Part shown: positions 1 through 8,902 of the stretch, one piece after another
Layout of the letters: the number at the start of each line of letters is the position of its first letter
Position numbering within the stretch: the first letter of the stretch is position 1
From: Acidobacteriota bacterium
GTDB lineage: Bacteria; Acidobacteriota; Thermoanaerobaculia; Gp7-AA8
Length of the DNA: 64,000 nucleotides
Direction: 5' to 3'
Assembly (NCBI GenBank): GCA_003223645.1
Contig: QHVT01000009.1
Location: forward strand, 1 to 64,000
Made by a program: the position numbers and the translations under genes
The notes under the pieces: generated by a model
Told to the model about the DNA's origin: nothing
The model's database searches: none
What the model saw: only the letters and a program-made list of their open reading frames with translations

Positions 1-249
1 GCCTTCGACAGTTGCATAGATCCAGAGCGCCAGAAAGATCTGGGGATCGATTGCCGGCCGCCCGGCCTTCCCCTCCCGCGATTGAATGCGCGCGTAGAAC
101 TCGCCCAGATCGAGCCGGTCCACGAAGCTCCACACCGCGCGCGCCTGATGATCGGCCGGCAGCAACGATTCCAGATCCATCGGGACCAGTCGCATCTGGG
201 CCCGATTCACTTCCACCACTCGCGCTTTCGGCTCTTGCTTCTCGCTCAT
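1..249 (-). CDS. Transposase N-terminus, IS1182/IS5-like (cut by window edge)
   Basis: The minus strand reads from an ATG at 247-249 to the left edge without a stop, giving 83 residues that begin MSEKQEPKARVVEVNRAQ. The segments LESLLPADHQARAVW, GRPAIDPQIFLALWIYA and the charged start match the DUF772 N-terminal region of IS1182/IS5-family DDE transposases. This region probably helps bind the element's ends. The catalytic domain and the left end of the element lie outside the window, so it cannot be said whether the gene is intact. No obvious terminal inverted repeat was found between 250 and 330, so the right boundary is undefined. Confidence 0.7.
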   Translation of the reverse strand, partial: MSEKQEPKARVVEVNRAQMRLVPMDLESLLPADHQARAVWSFVDRLDLGEFYARIQSREGKAGRPAIDPQIFLALWIYATVEG

Positions 250-330
250 GAACCGATGGTACGGTCATTGTCACTTTTCCACAGCACGCGCGAATTCTTC
301 ACACCCTCTGAGAGGTTGTGAAAAATCCCC

Positions 331-415
331 GTCATCCTGAGTCGGCGAAGCGCGACGAAGGATCTCGAACGACGCTGATCGCATTTTGAGATCCTTCGCT
401 TCGCTCAGGATGACG
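331..415. repeat. Palindromic element, GTCATCCTGAG family
   Basis: The outer arms GTCATCCTGAG and CTCAGGATGAC, and the inner arms GAAGGATCTC and GAGATCCTTC, form a long imperfect hairpin. It fills the spacer between the transposase fragment and the 3' end of the histidine kinase gene and slightly overlaps that gene's stop region. A related element with arms GTCATCCCGAG / CTCGGGATGAC lies at 40632-40729, inside a coding sequence. It may act as a transcript-end structure, but it has no T-run. Confidence 0.75.
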
Positions 416-2255
416 GGAGAAACACCTGCACGCTCGCGCCGCCGCCGGGCACGCGCGCGCTGCGCAGCGCGCCGCCGTGCGCGCGCACGATCCGGTCGAC
501 GAGGAACAGGCCGATGCCGAGACCGCCGGATGATTTTCGGAACGGCTTCGGATCGCGAATGACGTCCTCCGAGAATCCGGGGCCGCGATCGCGCACGGTG
601 ATCGACACGCCGTCTTTCTCGCGCGCGACGTCGACGGCGACGTTGCGCTCCGGCGCGTCGCGCGAATATTTCTCGGCGTTGTCGATCAGGTTGTCGACGA
701 TGTTGTGCAGCGCGTCTTCGTCGAAGACGACCGGCGGCAGATCGCCGTCGACGCGCAGCTCGACCGGACATCCCGCCGCCTCCATCTGCGGCCGCAACTT
801 CTCGACGCACGCTTCGACCGCCGATCCGATGTTGCCTTCGCGCGCGTGGAGCGCGAACGTGCCACGCTCGATGCGCGTAACCTCGAGGACGTTGGCGACG
901 AGACGTCCGAGGCGCTCGGTCTGGCCGGCGATCTCTCGCGCGTAGCGCTCCCGGCGCGCGGGATCTTTTTCGTCGGCGATCATCTCGCTGTACAAGCGCA
1001 GCGACGCGAGCGGCGTGCGCAGTTCGTGCGCGGCCGTCGCGGCGAAGCGCGACTTCTCGATCGCCAGCGCTTCCGCGCGCGAGACCATCCACACCGTTCC
1101 GGCGATGACGAGCAACAACAGCGCGGTGACGCCGGCGAACGTGCGTTGGAATCGCTGCACTTCGCGCGCGTGATCGCGGCGGATCGTGGCCAGCGATGCG
1201 GCGGGATCGAGTTGCACGCGCCAGTCCGTTCCGGCGATCGAGGTTCCGTTCCTGCGAACTATTCGAGCTCCGTCGAACATCGCGCCTTCGGCCAGCGGCG
1301 TGAGCATGCCTTGCACGAGACTTCCCTCCGGCGTGAGCACGCCGCGCAATGCGACGAGGCGCGGCTTGTGATCGACGGCGATGCTGTGCCAAACGAGCTC
1401 GGTCGTACTGATGACCACGGGCCGCGGGCGGCGGGCGGGACGTGTGGTCAGCGGTGAGGGGTTGGGGGTGGGGGGTGAAGGGGCGGCGACTGGTTGAGGC
1501 TCGACAACTTGTTGTTGTTGAGGTTCGAGGTTGGAAGACGCGCGTTGTTTGAGATCGCGATAGACAACATTCGCGCGCGCGTTTTGTTCGAACGCCGACG
1601 GATCGAGGATTTGCGATTGTTGACTCGGGAGTTGCTGCAGTTTCGGCGTCGGCGCGTCTTTCTTCGCCGCGACTTGCGCGGGCGCGGGTGCCGCCGCACG
1701 AGGCCGCGTCGCTTCGGCGAGTCGTGCTTCCAGATCGGCGATCCGCTCCGTGGTCGCACGGTTGCGCGCGAGCGCTTCTACGAGCGGCGCCGCGGCTTCC
1801 CGCATCGCCTCCGATGAGCGCGTGATCGAATCGCGAATCGCAATTTGTTCCGCCGCGTTCGGCGCGTTGAGCTCGCGCATTTCTTCGTTGAGAGTCGGCA
1901 GCGTGACGCGTCCTTGCTGCTCGATTTGAAAGTACGCGGTGACGAGCGGGTTGCCCGATCCGTTCGCGAGCGGCGACGGCACGATCGACAGTCCTTCCGA
2001 CACGCCTTTCGGATCGTGGTAGAGGTTCTGATAGTGAAAGTACGGCCGCTGCGATTCGTCGCGGCGCAATTGCTCGAGCCGCCGCGCGAGGTTCTCCGCG
2101 ATCGTGCGCTCGCGATCCGCGACCGCGCGCAGCGCCGCATGCTCGCGCTCGTGCAGCTCCGCGGCGAGCGCGCGCTGCGACGACGCGTACCACGCGGTAC
2201 ACAGGCCGCCGAGTCCCGCCAGCAGCACGAGCGCCGCAAGAATCGCGCGCTTCAT
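405..2255 (-). CDS. Membrane sensor histidine kinase (HisKA class)
   Basis: Two-component sensor of 616 residues. A membrane segment at about residues 4-24 and a second at about 365-388 bracket a large extracytoplasmic region with a Pro-rich, low-complexity stretch around residues 200-270. The cytoplasmic part has an H-box (AAHELRTPLASL, His near 409), an N-box (NLIDNAEKYS) and G-boxes (DRGPGFSE, GGLGIGLFLV), so the ATPase and autophosphorylation core looks complete. The start ATG overlaps the stop of the upstream response regulator by 4 bp, so the two are translated together and are almost certainly cognate. No recognisable ligand-binding domain was seen, so the signal is unknown. Confidence 0.93.
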   Translation of the reverse strand: MKRAILAALVLLAGLGGLCTAWYASSQRALAAELHEREHAALRAVADRERTIAENLARRLEQLRRDESQRPYFHYQNLYHDPKGVSEGLSIVPSPLANGSGNPLVTAYFQIEQQGRVTLPTLNEEMRELNAPNAAEQIAIRDSITRSSEAMREAAAPLVEALARNRATTERIADLEARLAEATRPRAAAPAPAQVAAKKDAPTPKLQQLPSQQSQILDPSAFEQNARANVVYRDLKQRASSNLEPQQQQVVEPQPVAAPSPPTPNPSPLTTRPARRPRPVVISTTELVWHSIAVDHKPRLVALRGVLTPEGSLVQGMLTPLAEGAMFDGARIVRRNGTSIAGTDWRVQLDPAASLATIRRDHAREVQRFQRTFAGVTALLLLVIAGTVWMVSRAEALAIEKSRFAATAAHELRTPLASLRLYSEMIADEKDPARRERYAREIAGQTERLGRLVANVLEVTRIERGTFALHAREGNIGSAVEACVEKLRPQMEAAGCPVELRVDGDLPPVVFDEDALHNIVDNLIDNAEKYSRDAPERNVAVDVAREKDGVSITVRDRGPGFSEDVIRDPKPFRKSSGGLGIGLFLVDRIVRAHGGALRSARVPGGGASVQVFLPSS

Positions 2256-2944
2256 TGCTCCCCCCAGGCGTAGCCCACGCCTTTGACCGTGACGATGATG
2301 CGCGGCTCGGCGGGCTCGCGCTCGATCTTCTGCCGCAGGTTCGCGATCGTCATGTCGACGGTGCGCGTCTCGATTTCGTCAATTGCGTTCGCAGGCGCGC
2401 CCCAGATCATCTGCAGCAATTCGGTGCGCGGAACGGCGCGCGCGCGATGGCGATGCAGCCATCGCAGAATCCCGACTTCGCGCGCGGTCAGCGGCAGCGC
2501 GTCGCCATTGCGATGCGCGAGACAACGTCCGAGGTCGAGCACGCAGCCGTCGATCTCGACGCGCTCGGCGTCGGACGGAGCGATCGCCGCGCGGCGCCGC
2601 AACGCGTCGATGCGCGCGAGCAGCTCCGCGCTCCCGAACGGCTTCGTGAGGTAATCGTCCGCGCCCGCCTGCAGTCCCTTCACGCGATCTTCCTCGGAGC
2701 CGCGCGCCGTCAAAATCAAAATCGGCAGCGCCGGCCGCGCCATGCGCATGCGCCGGCACGCTTCCACTCCGTCGAGCCGCGGAAGTGCGAGATCGAGCAG
2801 CACGAGATCGACGTCGCCGCTCGTTCCGCGTTCGACGCCCACGAGCCCGTCGGCGACGGCGTCGACCGCGAATCCGCGGCCAGTCAGTAAGTCGACGAGC
2901 GCCTCGCGCAGAGAGCGTTCGTCTTCGACGATGAGGATGCGCAC
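2252..2944 (-). CDS. OmpR/PhoB-family response regulator
   Basis: Protein of 230 residues. The receiver domain has acidic residues at the N-terminus (VEDE), phospho-acceptor Asp51 (LLDLALPRLDG), the T/S site LTARG and Lys101 (LTKPF). A winged-helix output domain follows at about residues 125-230 (LTAREVGILRWL, RTVDMTIANLRQKIE, VKGVGYAW). The usual role is DNA binding after phosphorylation by the kinase encoded immediately downstream. It is the first gene of a two-gene operon transcribed leftward. Its spacer (2945-3146) is filled with repeats, so the promoter may lie within or just upstream of a palindrome. Confidence 0.95.
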   Translation of the reverse strand: MRILIVEDERSLREALVDLLTGRGFAVDAVADGLVGVERGTSGDVDLVLLDLALPRLDGVEACRRMRMARPALPILILTARGSEEDRVKGLQAGADDYLTKPFGSAELLARIDALRRRAAIAPSDAERVEIDGCVLDLGRCLAHRNGDALPLTAREVGILRWLHRHRARAVPRTELLQMIWGAPANAIDEIETRTVDMTIANLRQKIEREPAEPRIIVTVKGVGYAWGEQ

Positions 2945-2961
2945 GCCATCAATGGTAACGG

Positions 2962-3015
2962 GTGGAGGACAGGCAATCTTGCCTGTCCGGACCGGCAGGA
3001 TTGCCTGTCCTCCAC
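2962..3015. repeat. Palindromic element, GTGGAGGACAGGCAAT family
   Basis: Arms GTGGAGGACAGGCAAT and ATTGCCTGTCCTCCAC are perfect complements separated by a short spacer that itself repeats the TTGCCTGTCC word. On the plus strand it is followed by TTTTTT, giving the look of a rho-independent terminator, although no plus-strand gene precedes it. A second copy is inserted in frame in the amidase gene at 18519-18595. Confidence 0.8.
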
Positions 3016-3035
3016 TTTTTTACCGGGGTTTGACG

Positions 3036-3126
3036 GTGTGGGGCGGGTTTTCTAACCCGCCACCCGGGGCGCAGGTTAGAAAACCTGCGTTACACGGGCG
3101 GTGTAGGGCAGGCTTTCCAGCCTGCC
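3036..3126. repeat. Cluster of three short hairpins, GGCAGG-TTT-CCTGCC type
   Basis: Three adjoining hairpins are visible: GGCGGGTTTTCTAACCCGCC, GCAGGTTAGAAAACCTGC and GGGCAGGCTTTCCAGCCTGCC, flanked by GTGTGGGG / GTTACAC / GTGTAGGG words. They lie just after the sdhB stop and could end sdh transcription. The same GTGTAGGGCAGGCTTTCCAGCC word recurs at 20483 and a close variant at 51320. Confidence 0.75.
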
Positions 3127-3146
3127 TCCCGGGCGGGGTCGCACGA

Positions 3147-3887
3147 TTACCTTTTCACTTGCGCGGTGAGGTAGTCCTTGTTCATCCGTGTGATGAACTC
3201 GGTCGAGATTTCCTTCGGGCAGACCGCTTCGCATTCGCGGAAGAGGGTACAGCTGCCGAAGTGCTCTTCCATCACCTCGACCATCTTCAGCACGCGCTCG
3301 TAGCGCTCGGGCTGTCCCTGCGGGAGGAGCCCGAGGTGGGAGATTTTGGCGGCGGTGAAGAGTTGCGCAGCGCCGTTGGGGCATTGCGCGACGCAGGCGC
3401 CGCATTGAATGCATTCGGCCGCGTCCATCGCGCGTTCCTGCACCGGCTTCGGAATGGGAAGGGTGTTCGCTTCGACGGCGCTGCCGGTGTTGACGGAGAT
3501 GAAGCCGCCGGCCTGGATGATTTTGTCAAGCGGGCTGCGATCGACGATCAAGTCCTTGATGACGGGGAACGCGCGCGCGCGCCACGGCTCGACCCACACT
3601 TCGTCGCCGTCGTTGAAGTGGCGCATGTGCAACTGGCAGGTTGCGGTTCCGCCCATCGGTCCGTGCGCGGTGCCGTTGATCATCATGCCGCACGAGCCGC
3701 AGATGCCTTCGCGGCAGTCGTGCTCGAAGTGAATCGGCTCCTCGCCTTTCGCGATCAGTTCTTCATTGACGACGTCGAGCATTTCGAGGAACGACGCGTC
3801 GGGACTGATGCCGCTCGCCTGATAGGTGGCGAAGGAACCATTGGTATCGCGGGACTTTTGTCGCCAGACATGAAGTGTCAAGTTCAT
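3147..3887 (-). CDS. sdhB: Succinate dehydrogenase / fumarate reductase iron-sulfur subunit
   Basis: Electron-transfer subunit of complex II, about 246 residues. The plant-type 2Fe-2S domain has Cys58, Cys63, Cys66 and Cys84 (CREGICGSC ... ATCQL). The C-terminal ferredoxin part carries [12 protein letters not shown] and [12 protein letters not shown] for the 4Fe-4S and 3Fe-4S clusters. I chose the ATG at 3887 because a GAGG lies upstream of it. An in-frame ATG at 3905 lies within the palindrome and has no ribosome site. It is the last gene of sdhC-sdhA-sdhB, and the set resembles the Bacteroidetes-type enzymes that use one diheme cytochrome b subunit. Confidence 0.95.
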   Translation of the reverse strand: MNLTLHVWRQKSRDTNGSFATYQASGISPDASFLEMLDVVNEELIAKGEEPIHFEHDCREGICGSCGMMINGTAHGPMGGTATCQLHMRHFNDGDEVWVEPWRARAFPVIKDLIVDRSPLDKIIQAGGFISVNTGSAVEANTLPIPKPVQERAMDAAECIQCGACVAQCPNGAAQLFTAAKISHLGLLPQGQPERYERVLKMVEVMEEHFGSCTLFRECEAVCPKEISTEFITRMNKDYLTAQVKR

Positions 3888-3903
3888 TGCGCGTGCAGAC
3901 CTC

Positions 3904-3985
3904 ATGAAGGCAGAAGGCAGAAGGCAGAAGGCAGAACTGAGAACGTTCTGACTTCTGCTTTCTGCCTTCTGCCTTCTGCCTTCAT
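3904..3985. repeat. Heptad palindrome (AAGGCAG)n between sdhA and sdhB
   Basis: Four head-to-tail AAGGCAG units face several CTGCCTT units across a short centre (GAGAACGTTCTGAC), so the whole 82 bp is nearly one self-complementary arm pair from ATGAAGGCAG to CTGCCTTCAT. On the minus strand the sdhA stop codon is the TGA of TGAAGGCAG, so the element begins exactly where sdhA ends. Confidence 0.85.
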
Positions 3986-5895
3986 TTATACGACCTTGTC
4001 GCCAATTTCACTTCCTCGTACACCAGCATCTCTTTGTGCAGCACGGGCTCGTTGCCTTCGCCCTTGTACTCCCACGCGCCGACGTAGAGGAATTCGTCGT
4101 CATTGCGCTGCGCTTCGCCGTCGGGCGTCTGGTATTCGACGCGGAAGTGTCCGCCCGCCGATTCTTCGCGGTGCAAGGCGTCGATGCACATCAGTTCCGC
4201 GAGCTCGAAGAAATCGGCGACGCGCCCCGCTTTTTCCAGCGACTGGTTCGGCTCTTCGCCTTCGCCGGTGACGCGCACGTCGCGCCAGTACTGCTGGCGC
4301 AAATCGCGGATCATCCCGAGCGCCTTCTTCAATCCGTCGGCCGACCGCGCCATGCCGCAGTACTCCCACATGATCGAGCCGAGCTCTTTGTGGTACGAGT
4401 CGACGCTGCGCGTGCCTTTTGCGGAAAGCAATTTGCCGACGCGATCCTTCACGTCCGCAATCGCGTTCGTGAATTCGGGACGGTCGAGCGCGACTTTCTT
4501 CCCCAATTGTCCGGCGAGGTAATCGCCGATCGTCACCGGCAGCACGAAATAGCCGTCGGCGAGTCCCTGCATCAGCGCGCTGGCGCCGAGGCGGTTCGCG
4601 CCGTGATCGGAGAAATTCGCCTCGCCGATCACGTACAGCCCCGGAACGTTCGACATGAGGTTGTAGTCGACCCACAATCCGCCCATCGAATAATGCGGCG
4701 CCGGATAGATGCGCATCGGCGCCTCATACGGATCCTCGGCCGTGATGTCGTGATACATCTCGAAGAGATTTCCGTAGCGCTCTTCAATGACGGGTCGTCC
4801 GAGTCGCTTGATGGCGTCGGCGAAATCGAGATAGACGCCGCGGCCGCTCGCGCCGATGCCTTTGCCTTCGTCGCAAGCCTCCTTCGCCGCGCGCGATGCG
4901 ATGTCGCGCGGCGCGAGATTGCCGAAGCTCGGATATTTCCGCTCCAGGTAATAATCGCGCTCGCTCTCCGGAATCTGCTGCGGCGGACGCTTGTCGCCCT
5001 GCTGCTTCGGCACCCAGATGCGGCCGTCATTGCGCAGCGACTCCGACATCAGCGTGAGCTTCGACTGAAAGTCACCGCTCTGCGGGATGCATGTCGGATG
5101 GATCTGCGTGTAGCAGGGATTGGCCATCGCGGCGCCCCGTTTGTGCGCGCGCCAGATCGCGGTCGCGTTCGACGCTTTGGCGTTCGTCGACAAGTAAAAG
5201 ACGTTGACGTATCCGCCGGTGCCCAACACGACCGCGTCGGCGGCGTGCGCTTCAATGCGGCCGGTGATGAGATCGCGGGTAATGATGCCCTTCGCCTGTC
5301 CGTCGACGACGACGAGGTCGAGCATTTCGTGGCGATTGAACTGCTTGACCGTGCCGAGCGCGATCTGCCGCTCCAGCGCCTGAAATGCGCCGAGAAGCAG
5401 CTGCTGTCCCGTTTGGCCGCGCGCAAAAAACGTGCGCGACACCTGCACGCCGCCGAACGAGCGGTTTTCCAATGCGCCGCCGTATTCGCGCGCGAACGGC
5501 ACGCCCTGCGCGACGGCCTGGTCGATGATGTTGACCGACAATTCTGCGAGGCGGTGAACGTTGCCCTCGCGCGAGCGATAGTCGCCGCCCTTGATCGTGT
5601 CGTAGAACAGCCGGTACACGCTGTCGCCGTCATTGCGGTAATTCTTCGCCGCATTGATGCCGCCCTGCGCGGCGATCGAGTGCGCGCGGCGCGGCGAGTC
5701 GTGATAGACGAAGCACTTGACGTTGTATCCGAGCTCGCCCAGCGACGCGGCAGCGGATGCGCCGGCGAGTCCCGCGCCGACGACGATGATGTCGTACTTG
5801 CGCTTATTCGCCGGATTGACGAGCTTGTAATGCGATTTGGCGTACTCCCATTTCTTGTCGATGGGACCGGGAGGGATCTTGGACTCTAGTTGCAT
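3982..5895 (-). CDS. sdhA: Succinate dehydrogenase / fumarate reductase flavoprotein subunit
   Basis: Catalytic FAD subunit of complex II, 637 residues, oxidising succinate to fumarate (or the reverse). The N-terminal dinucleotide fold is [19 protein letters not shown]. The FAD-attachment region reads [15 protein letters not shown], with the conserved His. Active-site segments include PTCIPQ, SEGLRNDGR-like residues ([11 protein letters not shown]), and [10 protein letters not shown] with [17 protein letters not shown] near the C-terminal capping region. The length fits the Bacteroidetes/epsilon-type family rather than the shorter E. coli SdhA. It lies between sdhC and sdhB, separated from each by heptad palindromes. 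Confidence 0.97.
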   Translation of the reverse strand: MQLESKIPPGPIDKKWEYAKSHYKLVNPANKRKYDIIVVGAGLAGASAAASLGELGYNVKCFVYHDSPRRAHSIAAQGGINAAKNYRNDGDSVYRLFYDTIKGGDYRSREGNVHRLAELSVNIIDQAVAQGVPFAREYGGALENRSFGGVQVSRTFFARGQTGQQLLLGAFQALERQIALGTVKQFNRHEMLDLVVVDGQAKGIITRDLITGRIEAHAADAVVLGTGGYVNVFYLSTNAKASNATAIWRAHKRGAAMANPCYTQIHPTCIPQSGDFQSKLTLMSESLRNDGRIWVPKQQGDKRPPQQIPESERDYYLERKYPSFGNLAPRDIASRAAKEACDEGKGIGASGRGVYLDFADAIKRLGRPVIEERYGNLFEMYHDITAEDPYEAPMRIYPAPHYSMGGLWVDYNLMSNVPGLYVIGEANFSDHGANRLGASALMQGLADGYFVLPVTIGDYLAGQLGKKVALDRPEFTNAIADVKDRVGKLLSAKGTRSVDSYHKELGSIMWEYCGMARSADGLKKALGMIRDLRQQYWRDVRVTGEGEEPNQSLEKAGRVADFFELAELMCIDALHREESAGGHFRVEYQTPDGEAQRNDDEFLYVGAWEYKGEGNEPVLHKEMLVYEEVKLATRSYK

Positions 5896-5916
5896 CGTAA
5901 TAATCAGCCTCTCGAT

Positions 5917-6029
5917 ATGAAGGCAGAAGGCAGAAGGCAGAAAGCAGAAGGCAGAAGTGAGAACCGATTCGCGCGCTTGCGATCAGCGCTTCTTACTTCT
6001 GCCTTCTGCCTTCTGCCTTCTGCCTTCAT
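5917..6029. repeat. Heptad palindrome (AAGGCAG)n between sdhC and sdhA
   Basis: Same unit and design as the element at 3904-3985, but with a longer centre (about 45 bp). Plus-strand arm: ATGAAGGCAGAAGGCAG and further copies; facing arm: repeated CTGCCTT ending in CTTCAT. The sdhC stop TGA is again the first three bases of a TGAAGGCAG unit on the minus strand. Confidence 0.85.
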
Positions 6030-6703
6030 CTGACCAACCCCGACAGCACCGCCAGCGGAAACGAGACGTTCGCCGCCGTGATCACGACCGCGAACGTCGT
6101 CGCGAACGCGCGCTTCCATTTCGAGACGCGCGCGTTCGTCACGCCGAGGGAGGCGAACATGCTCCACAGGCCGTGATAGAGATGCAGGCCGAGCGCGAGA
6201 TTGGCGATGATGTAGACCGCCGCGACCCACCAGACGCGAAAGCCGGTCACGACATTGTGGTAGACGTCGTCCTTGATGAAACTCGGGTGCACCGTGCCGG
6301 TCGTCAGATGCAACAAGTGATAGACGACGAACAGCGCGATGATCACGCCGCCCCATCGCATCGTGCGCGCGGCGTACGTCGCCGACGGGTAGTCGCGATC
6401 GCGATATCCAACCGGACGGGCCTCGCGATTCATGATCGTCAGCACGGTCGCGGCATGAATGTGCAGCACGACGCAGACGAGCAACACGATGCGGCTGACC
6501 CAGAGAGCGAACGATTCCGGGACCGCGGGAGATCCCATCGCCCTGAGAAAGTGCGCGTATTCGTTGAGATGTACGGGGCCGAGGTACAGCTTCAGATTGC
6601 CGACCATGTGCAGGAAGATCCATCCGAAGAGGATCACTCCGGTCACCGCCATGACCGCCTTCTTGCCGAGGGCGGAGCGGTAGAAGTTCCCGAACCAATT
6701 CAT
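6026..6703 (-). CDS. sdhC: Succinate dehydrogenase cytochrome b subunit (b558 type)
   Basis: Membrane anchor of complex II, 225 residues with five predicted membrane spans. It belongs to the single-subunit diheme cytochrome b family found in Bacteroidetes, epsilonproteobacteria and Bacillus. Candidate heme-ligand histidines sit inside or at the ends of helices: FLHMVGNLK, LHIHAAT, YHLLHLT, GLHLYHGLW. It is the first gene of the sdhCAB operon, which has no separate sdhD, consistent with this family. The region upstream contains a repeat rather than an evident promoter. Confidence 0.93.
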   Translation of the reverse strand: MNWFGNFYRSALGKKAVMAVTGVILFGWIFLHMVGNLKLYLGPVHLNEYAHFLRAMGSPAVPESFALWVSRIVLLVCVVLHIHAATVLTIMNREARPVGYRDRDYPSATYAARTMRWGGVIIALFVVYHLLHLTTGTVHPSFIKDDVYHNVVTGFRVWWVAAVYIIANLALGLHLYHGLWSMFASLGVTNARVSKWKRAFATTFAVVITAANVSFPLAVLSGLVR

Positions 6704-6719
6704 TCCGGATTCACCTCGT

Positions 6720-6872
6720 TGCGGATGGCAGACGGCGGATGGCAGATGGCAGAAGCGGGTGGCATTTCCGGTCGCGCATCATATAACGCACCGTCGTCGC
6801 CAATTCTGCCCAACGCCCTCCGTCCTACGCCCTCCCCCATCCGCCATCCGCCATCTGCCATCCGCCATCCCC
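6720..6872. repeat. Heptad palindrome (ATGGCAG/CGGATGG) upstream of sdhC
   Basis: Direct units GGATGGCAGA / CGGCGGATGGCAG near 6720-6760 are matched by CATCCGCCATCTGCCATCCG units near 6837-6870, with about 75 bp of unique sequence between them. It lies in the 338-bp divergent spacer between sdhC and the histidine kinase gene. No convincing -35/-10 pair could be assigned in this spacer. Confidence 0.7.
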
Positions 6873-6947
6873 GGCATGACACACGTCATCTCCACGCGCT
6901 GACGTTCTGCAATAGGCGCGGCGCTGCGGCGAACGGCTAGAATCTCG

Positions 6948-7033
6948 GTGCTGGGTGCTGAGTGCTGGGTGCTGGGTGCTGGGTATCGATCTCAGCACCC
7001 AGCACCCAGCACCAAGCACTTCGCACTCAGCAC
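6948..7033. repeat. Heptad palindrome (GTGCTGG/GTGCTGA)n
   Basis: GTGCTGGGTGCTGAGTGCTGG copies are followed, after TATCGAT, by CAGCACCCAGCACC copies, giving a long hairpin that ends nine bases before the start codon of the kinase gene at 7042. A closely similar element lies at 62095-62167. Its position could sequester the ribosome-binding region of the kinase transcript (inference). Confidence 0.8.
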
Positions 7034-7041
7034 GATGAACC

Positions 7042-8142
7042 ATGGGCCGCCTCCTTCCTCACGATGATGATCTCGGCTGGACGCCATACGCGTGGCTGAT
7101 CTACATCGTGCCGTTCGCGATCACGCCGCTGATGGAGCCGCGCTTCGCGACGCTTGGCGGCTGGTCGCTGTTCCTCGGTGCGACGGCGCTGTTTCTCGTG
7201 CTCTACTTCCGCGGCTACTGGGCGCGCGGCCGCGAGCTGATGCTCGTCGCGACGGCAATCGCGGCGCTCGGCGTCGTGTTGTGGCCGTACTCGGCCGGCG
7301 CGGGCGCGCTGTTCATCTACGCCGCCGCGGCCCTCGGCACGCTGGAGAAGACGCGACACGCAATCATCGGCGTGGCCGCGGTGGTGCTGCTCGTCACGGT
7401 CGAAGCGTGGCTGCTGAACCTTCCGCTCTTCAGCGCGGCGTGGCCGTTCGTGTTCGCGATCATCGTCGGCGCGATCAACATTCACTTCTCGCAGGTCGGG
7501 CGCTCGAACGCGCGGCTGCGCCTCGCGCACGACGAGATCGAGCACCTCGCGAAACTCGCGGAGCGCGAGCGCATCGCGCGCGATCTGCACGATCTCCTCG
7601 GCCACACGCTGTCTCTCGTGATCCTGAAGAGCGAGCTCGCGACGAAGCTCGCGGACCGCGATCCGGAGCGCGCGCGCGACGAGATCCGCGACGTCGAGCG
7701 GATCGCGCGCGAAGCGCTGGCGCAAGTGCGCTCCGCTGTTTCCGGCTATCGCGCGGGCGGATTCGAAAACGAAGTGATCCACGCGCGCAACGCGCTCGCG
7801 ACCGCAGGCGTCGCGCTCGAAACGGAGATCTCGAAAATTCCGCTGCCGCCGGCGCATGAAGCCGTGCTCGCGCTCGCGCTGCGCGAAGCGATCACGAACA
7901 TCGTGCGTCACGCCGGCGCGCGCCGCTGCCGCGTCGTGCTGCACACGACGAGCGCATCGTGCCGCATGACCATTTCCGACGACGGCCGCGGCGGCAACGC
8001 GCCGTTCGGCAGCGGCCTCACGGGCATGAGCGAGCGCGTCTCCGTCCTCGGCGGCACGCTCGCGCGCGACGGCCGCAGCGGCACGACGCTCATCGTCACG
8101 CTGCCGATGGGATCCACACACGTGCAGGAACAGACGGCATGA
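7042..8142 (+). CDS. Sensor histidine kinase, DesK/NarX-like (HisKA_3)
   Basis: Protein of 366 residues. The N-terminal half has about five hydrophobic spans and no large sensor domain, as in DesK-type thermosensor or envelope sensors. The dimerisation/phosphotransfer motif is RDLHDLLGHTLSL (His near residue 185). The ATPase domain has LREAITNIVRHAGA and DDGRGG followed by GSGLTGMSERV. The LuxR-type response regulator at 8300 is the likely partner, but a palindromic element separates the two genes. The DesK similarity rests on architecture, so control of lipid desaturation should not be assumed. Confidence 0.9.
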   Translation: MGRLLPHDDDLGWTPYAWLIYIVPFAITPLMEPRFATLGGWSLFLGATALFLVLYFRGYWARGRELMLVATAIAALGVVLWPYSAGAGALFIYAAAALGTLEKTRHAIIGVAAVVLLVTVEAWLLNLPLFSAAWPFVFAIIVGAINIHFSQVGRSNARLRLAHDEIEHLAKLAERERIARDLHDLLGHTLSLVILKSELATKLADRDPERARDEIRDVERIAREALAQVRSAVSGYRAGGFENEVIHARNALATAGVALETEISKIPLPPAHEAVLALALREAITNIVRHAGARRCRVVLHTTSASCRMTISDDGRGGNAPFGSGLTGMSERVSVLGGTLARDGRSGTTLIVTLPMGSTHVQEQTA

Positions 8143-8184
8143 TTTGTTTTCGCGGCGGCGCACCTGCTTTATGTGTTGCGCAAA

Positions 8185-8280
8185 CTTTGTGGCGACCGCT
8201 GCCCTCAGCGGTCGTGCGGCGCGAAGCGCCGCTGGCCGGCAAAGCCGGCGGTGCCGCTGAGGGCAGCGGCACCCACAAAG
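8185..8280. repeat. Palindromic element, GTGGCGACCGCTGCCCTCAGCGG family
   Basis: Outer arms CTTTGTGG ... CCCACAAAG enclose CCGCTGCCCTCAGCGG, a GGCGCGAAGCGCC-like centre, GCCGGCAAAGCCGGC and CCGCTGAGGGCAGCGG. It sits within the kinase-regulator gene pair and may weaken transcription of the second gene or stabilise the first message. Relatives occur at 28384-28479 and 39888-39942, with half an element at about 22967-22990. Confidence 0.85.
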
Positions 8281-8299
8281 TCATCGCCGTGGTGGGCGC

Positions 8300-8902
8300 A
8301 TGATCCGCGTCGTGGTTGCCGAGGATCAGGCGATGGTCCTCGGCGCGCTGGCGGCGCTGCTCGAGATCGAAGGCGACATCGAAGTCGTCGGACGTGCGCA
8401 CGACGGCGACAGTGCGCTCGTGATTTGCCGCAGTGCGCGTCCCGATGTGCTGCTCACGGACATCGAGATGCCGAACATGACGGGACTCGAGCTGGCGAGC
8501 GCGGTGAAGCGCGAGGGGCTCGGGACGCGCGTGATCATTCTCACGACGTTTGCGCGCGGCGGGTATCTGCGGCGCGCGCTCGAAGCCGGCGCGTCGGGTT
8601 ATCTATTGAAGGACTCGCCCGCCGAGCATCTCGCGAATGCAGTGCGGCGCGTGCATGCGGGCGGACGCGTCGTCGATCCTGAGCTCGCGGCGGAAGCGTG
8701 GAGCGAGCCCGATCCATTGACGGATCGCGAGCGGCAGGTATTGCGCATGGCCGGCGAAGGACAGACGAGTGCGGACATCGCATCGCGTTTGAATTTGTCG
8801 GAAGGAACGGTGCGCAATTACCTGTCCGAGGCGATCAGCAAATTAGGAGCGGGCAATCGCGTGGAAGCGGCGCGCATCGCTAGGGAGAAAGGGTGGCTTT
8901 GA
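8300..8902 (+). CDS. NarL/FixJ-family response regulator (DesR-like)
   Basis: Protein of 200 residues. The receiver has phospho-acceptor Asp54 (LLTDIEMPNMTG), LTTFARGGYLRRA and the Lys of YLLKDS. The LuxR-type helix-turn-helix is at about residues 138-195 (LTDRERQVLRMAGEGQTSADIA, LSEGTVRNYLSEAISKLGA). DesR-like regulators commonly pair with DesK-like kinases, which matches the upstream gene. The last 23 bp overlap the end of the convergent hydrolase gene, with no room for a separate terminator between them. Confidence 0.93.
   Translation: MIRVVVAEDQAMVLGALAALLEIEGDIEVVGRAHDGDSALVICRSARPDVLLTDIEMPNMTGLELASAVKREGLGTRVIILTTFARGGYLRRALEAGASGYLLKDSPAEHLANAVRRVHAGGRVVDPELAAEAWSEPDPLTDRERQVLRMAGEGQTSADIASRLNLSEGTVRNYLSEAISKLGAGNRVEAARIAREKGWL

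Noticed and set aside
4036-5889. Long plus-strand open frame opposite sdhA
   Set aside because: It is the antisense shadow of a GC-rich gene, with Arg/Ala/Val-rich content and no domain. The same applies to long frames opposite glutamate dehydrogenase, fadJ and other genes.
6938-6943. TAGAAT as -10 box for the kinase gene
   Set aside because: No reasonable -35 lies 16-18 bp upstream, so the hexamer alone is not enough.
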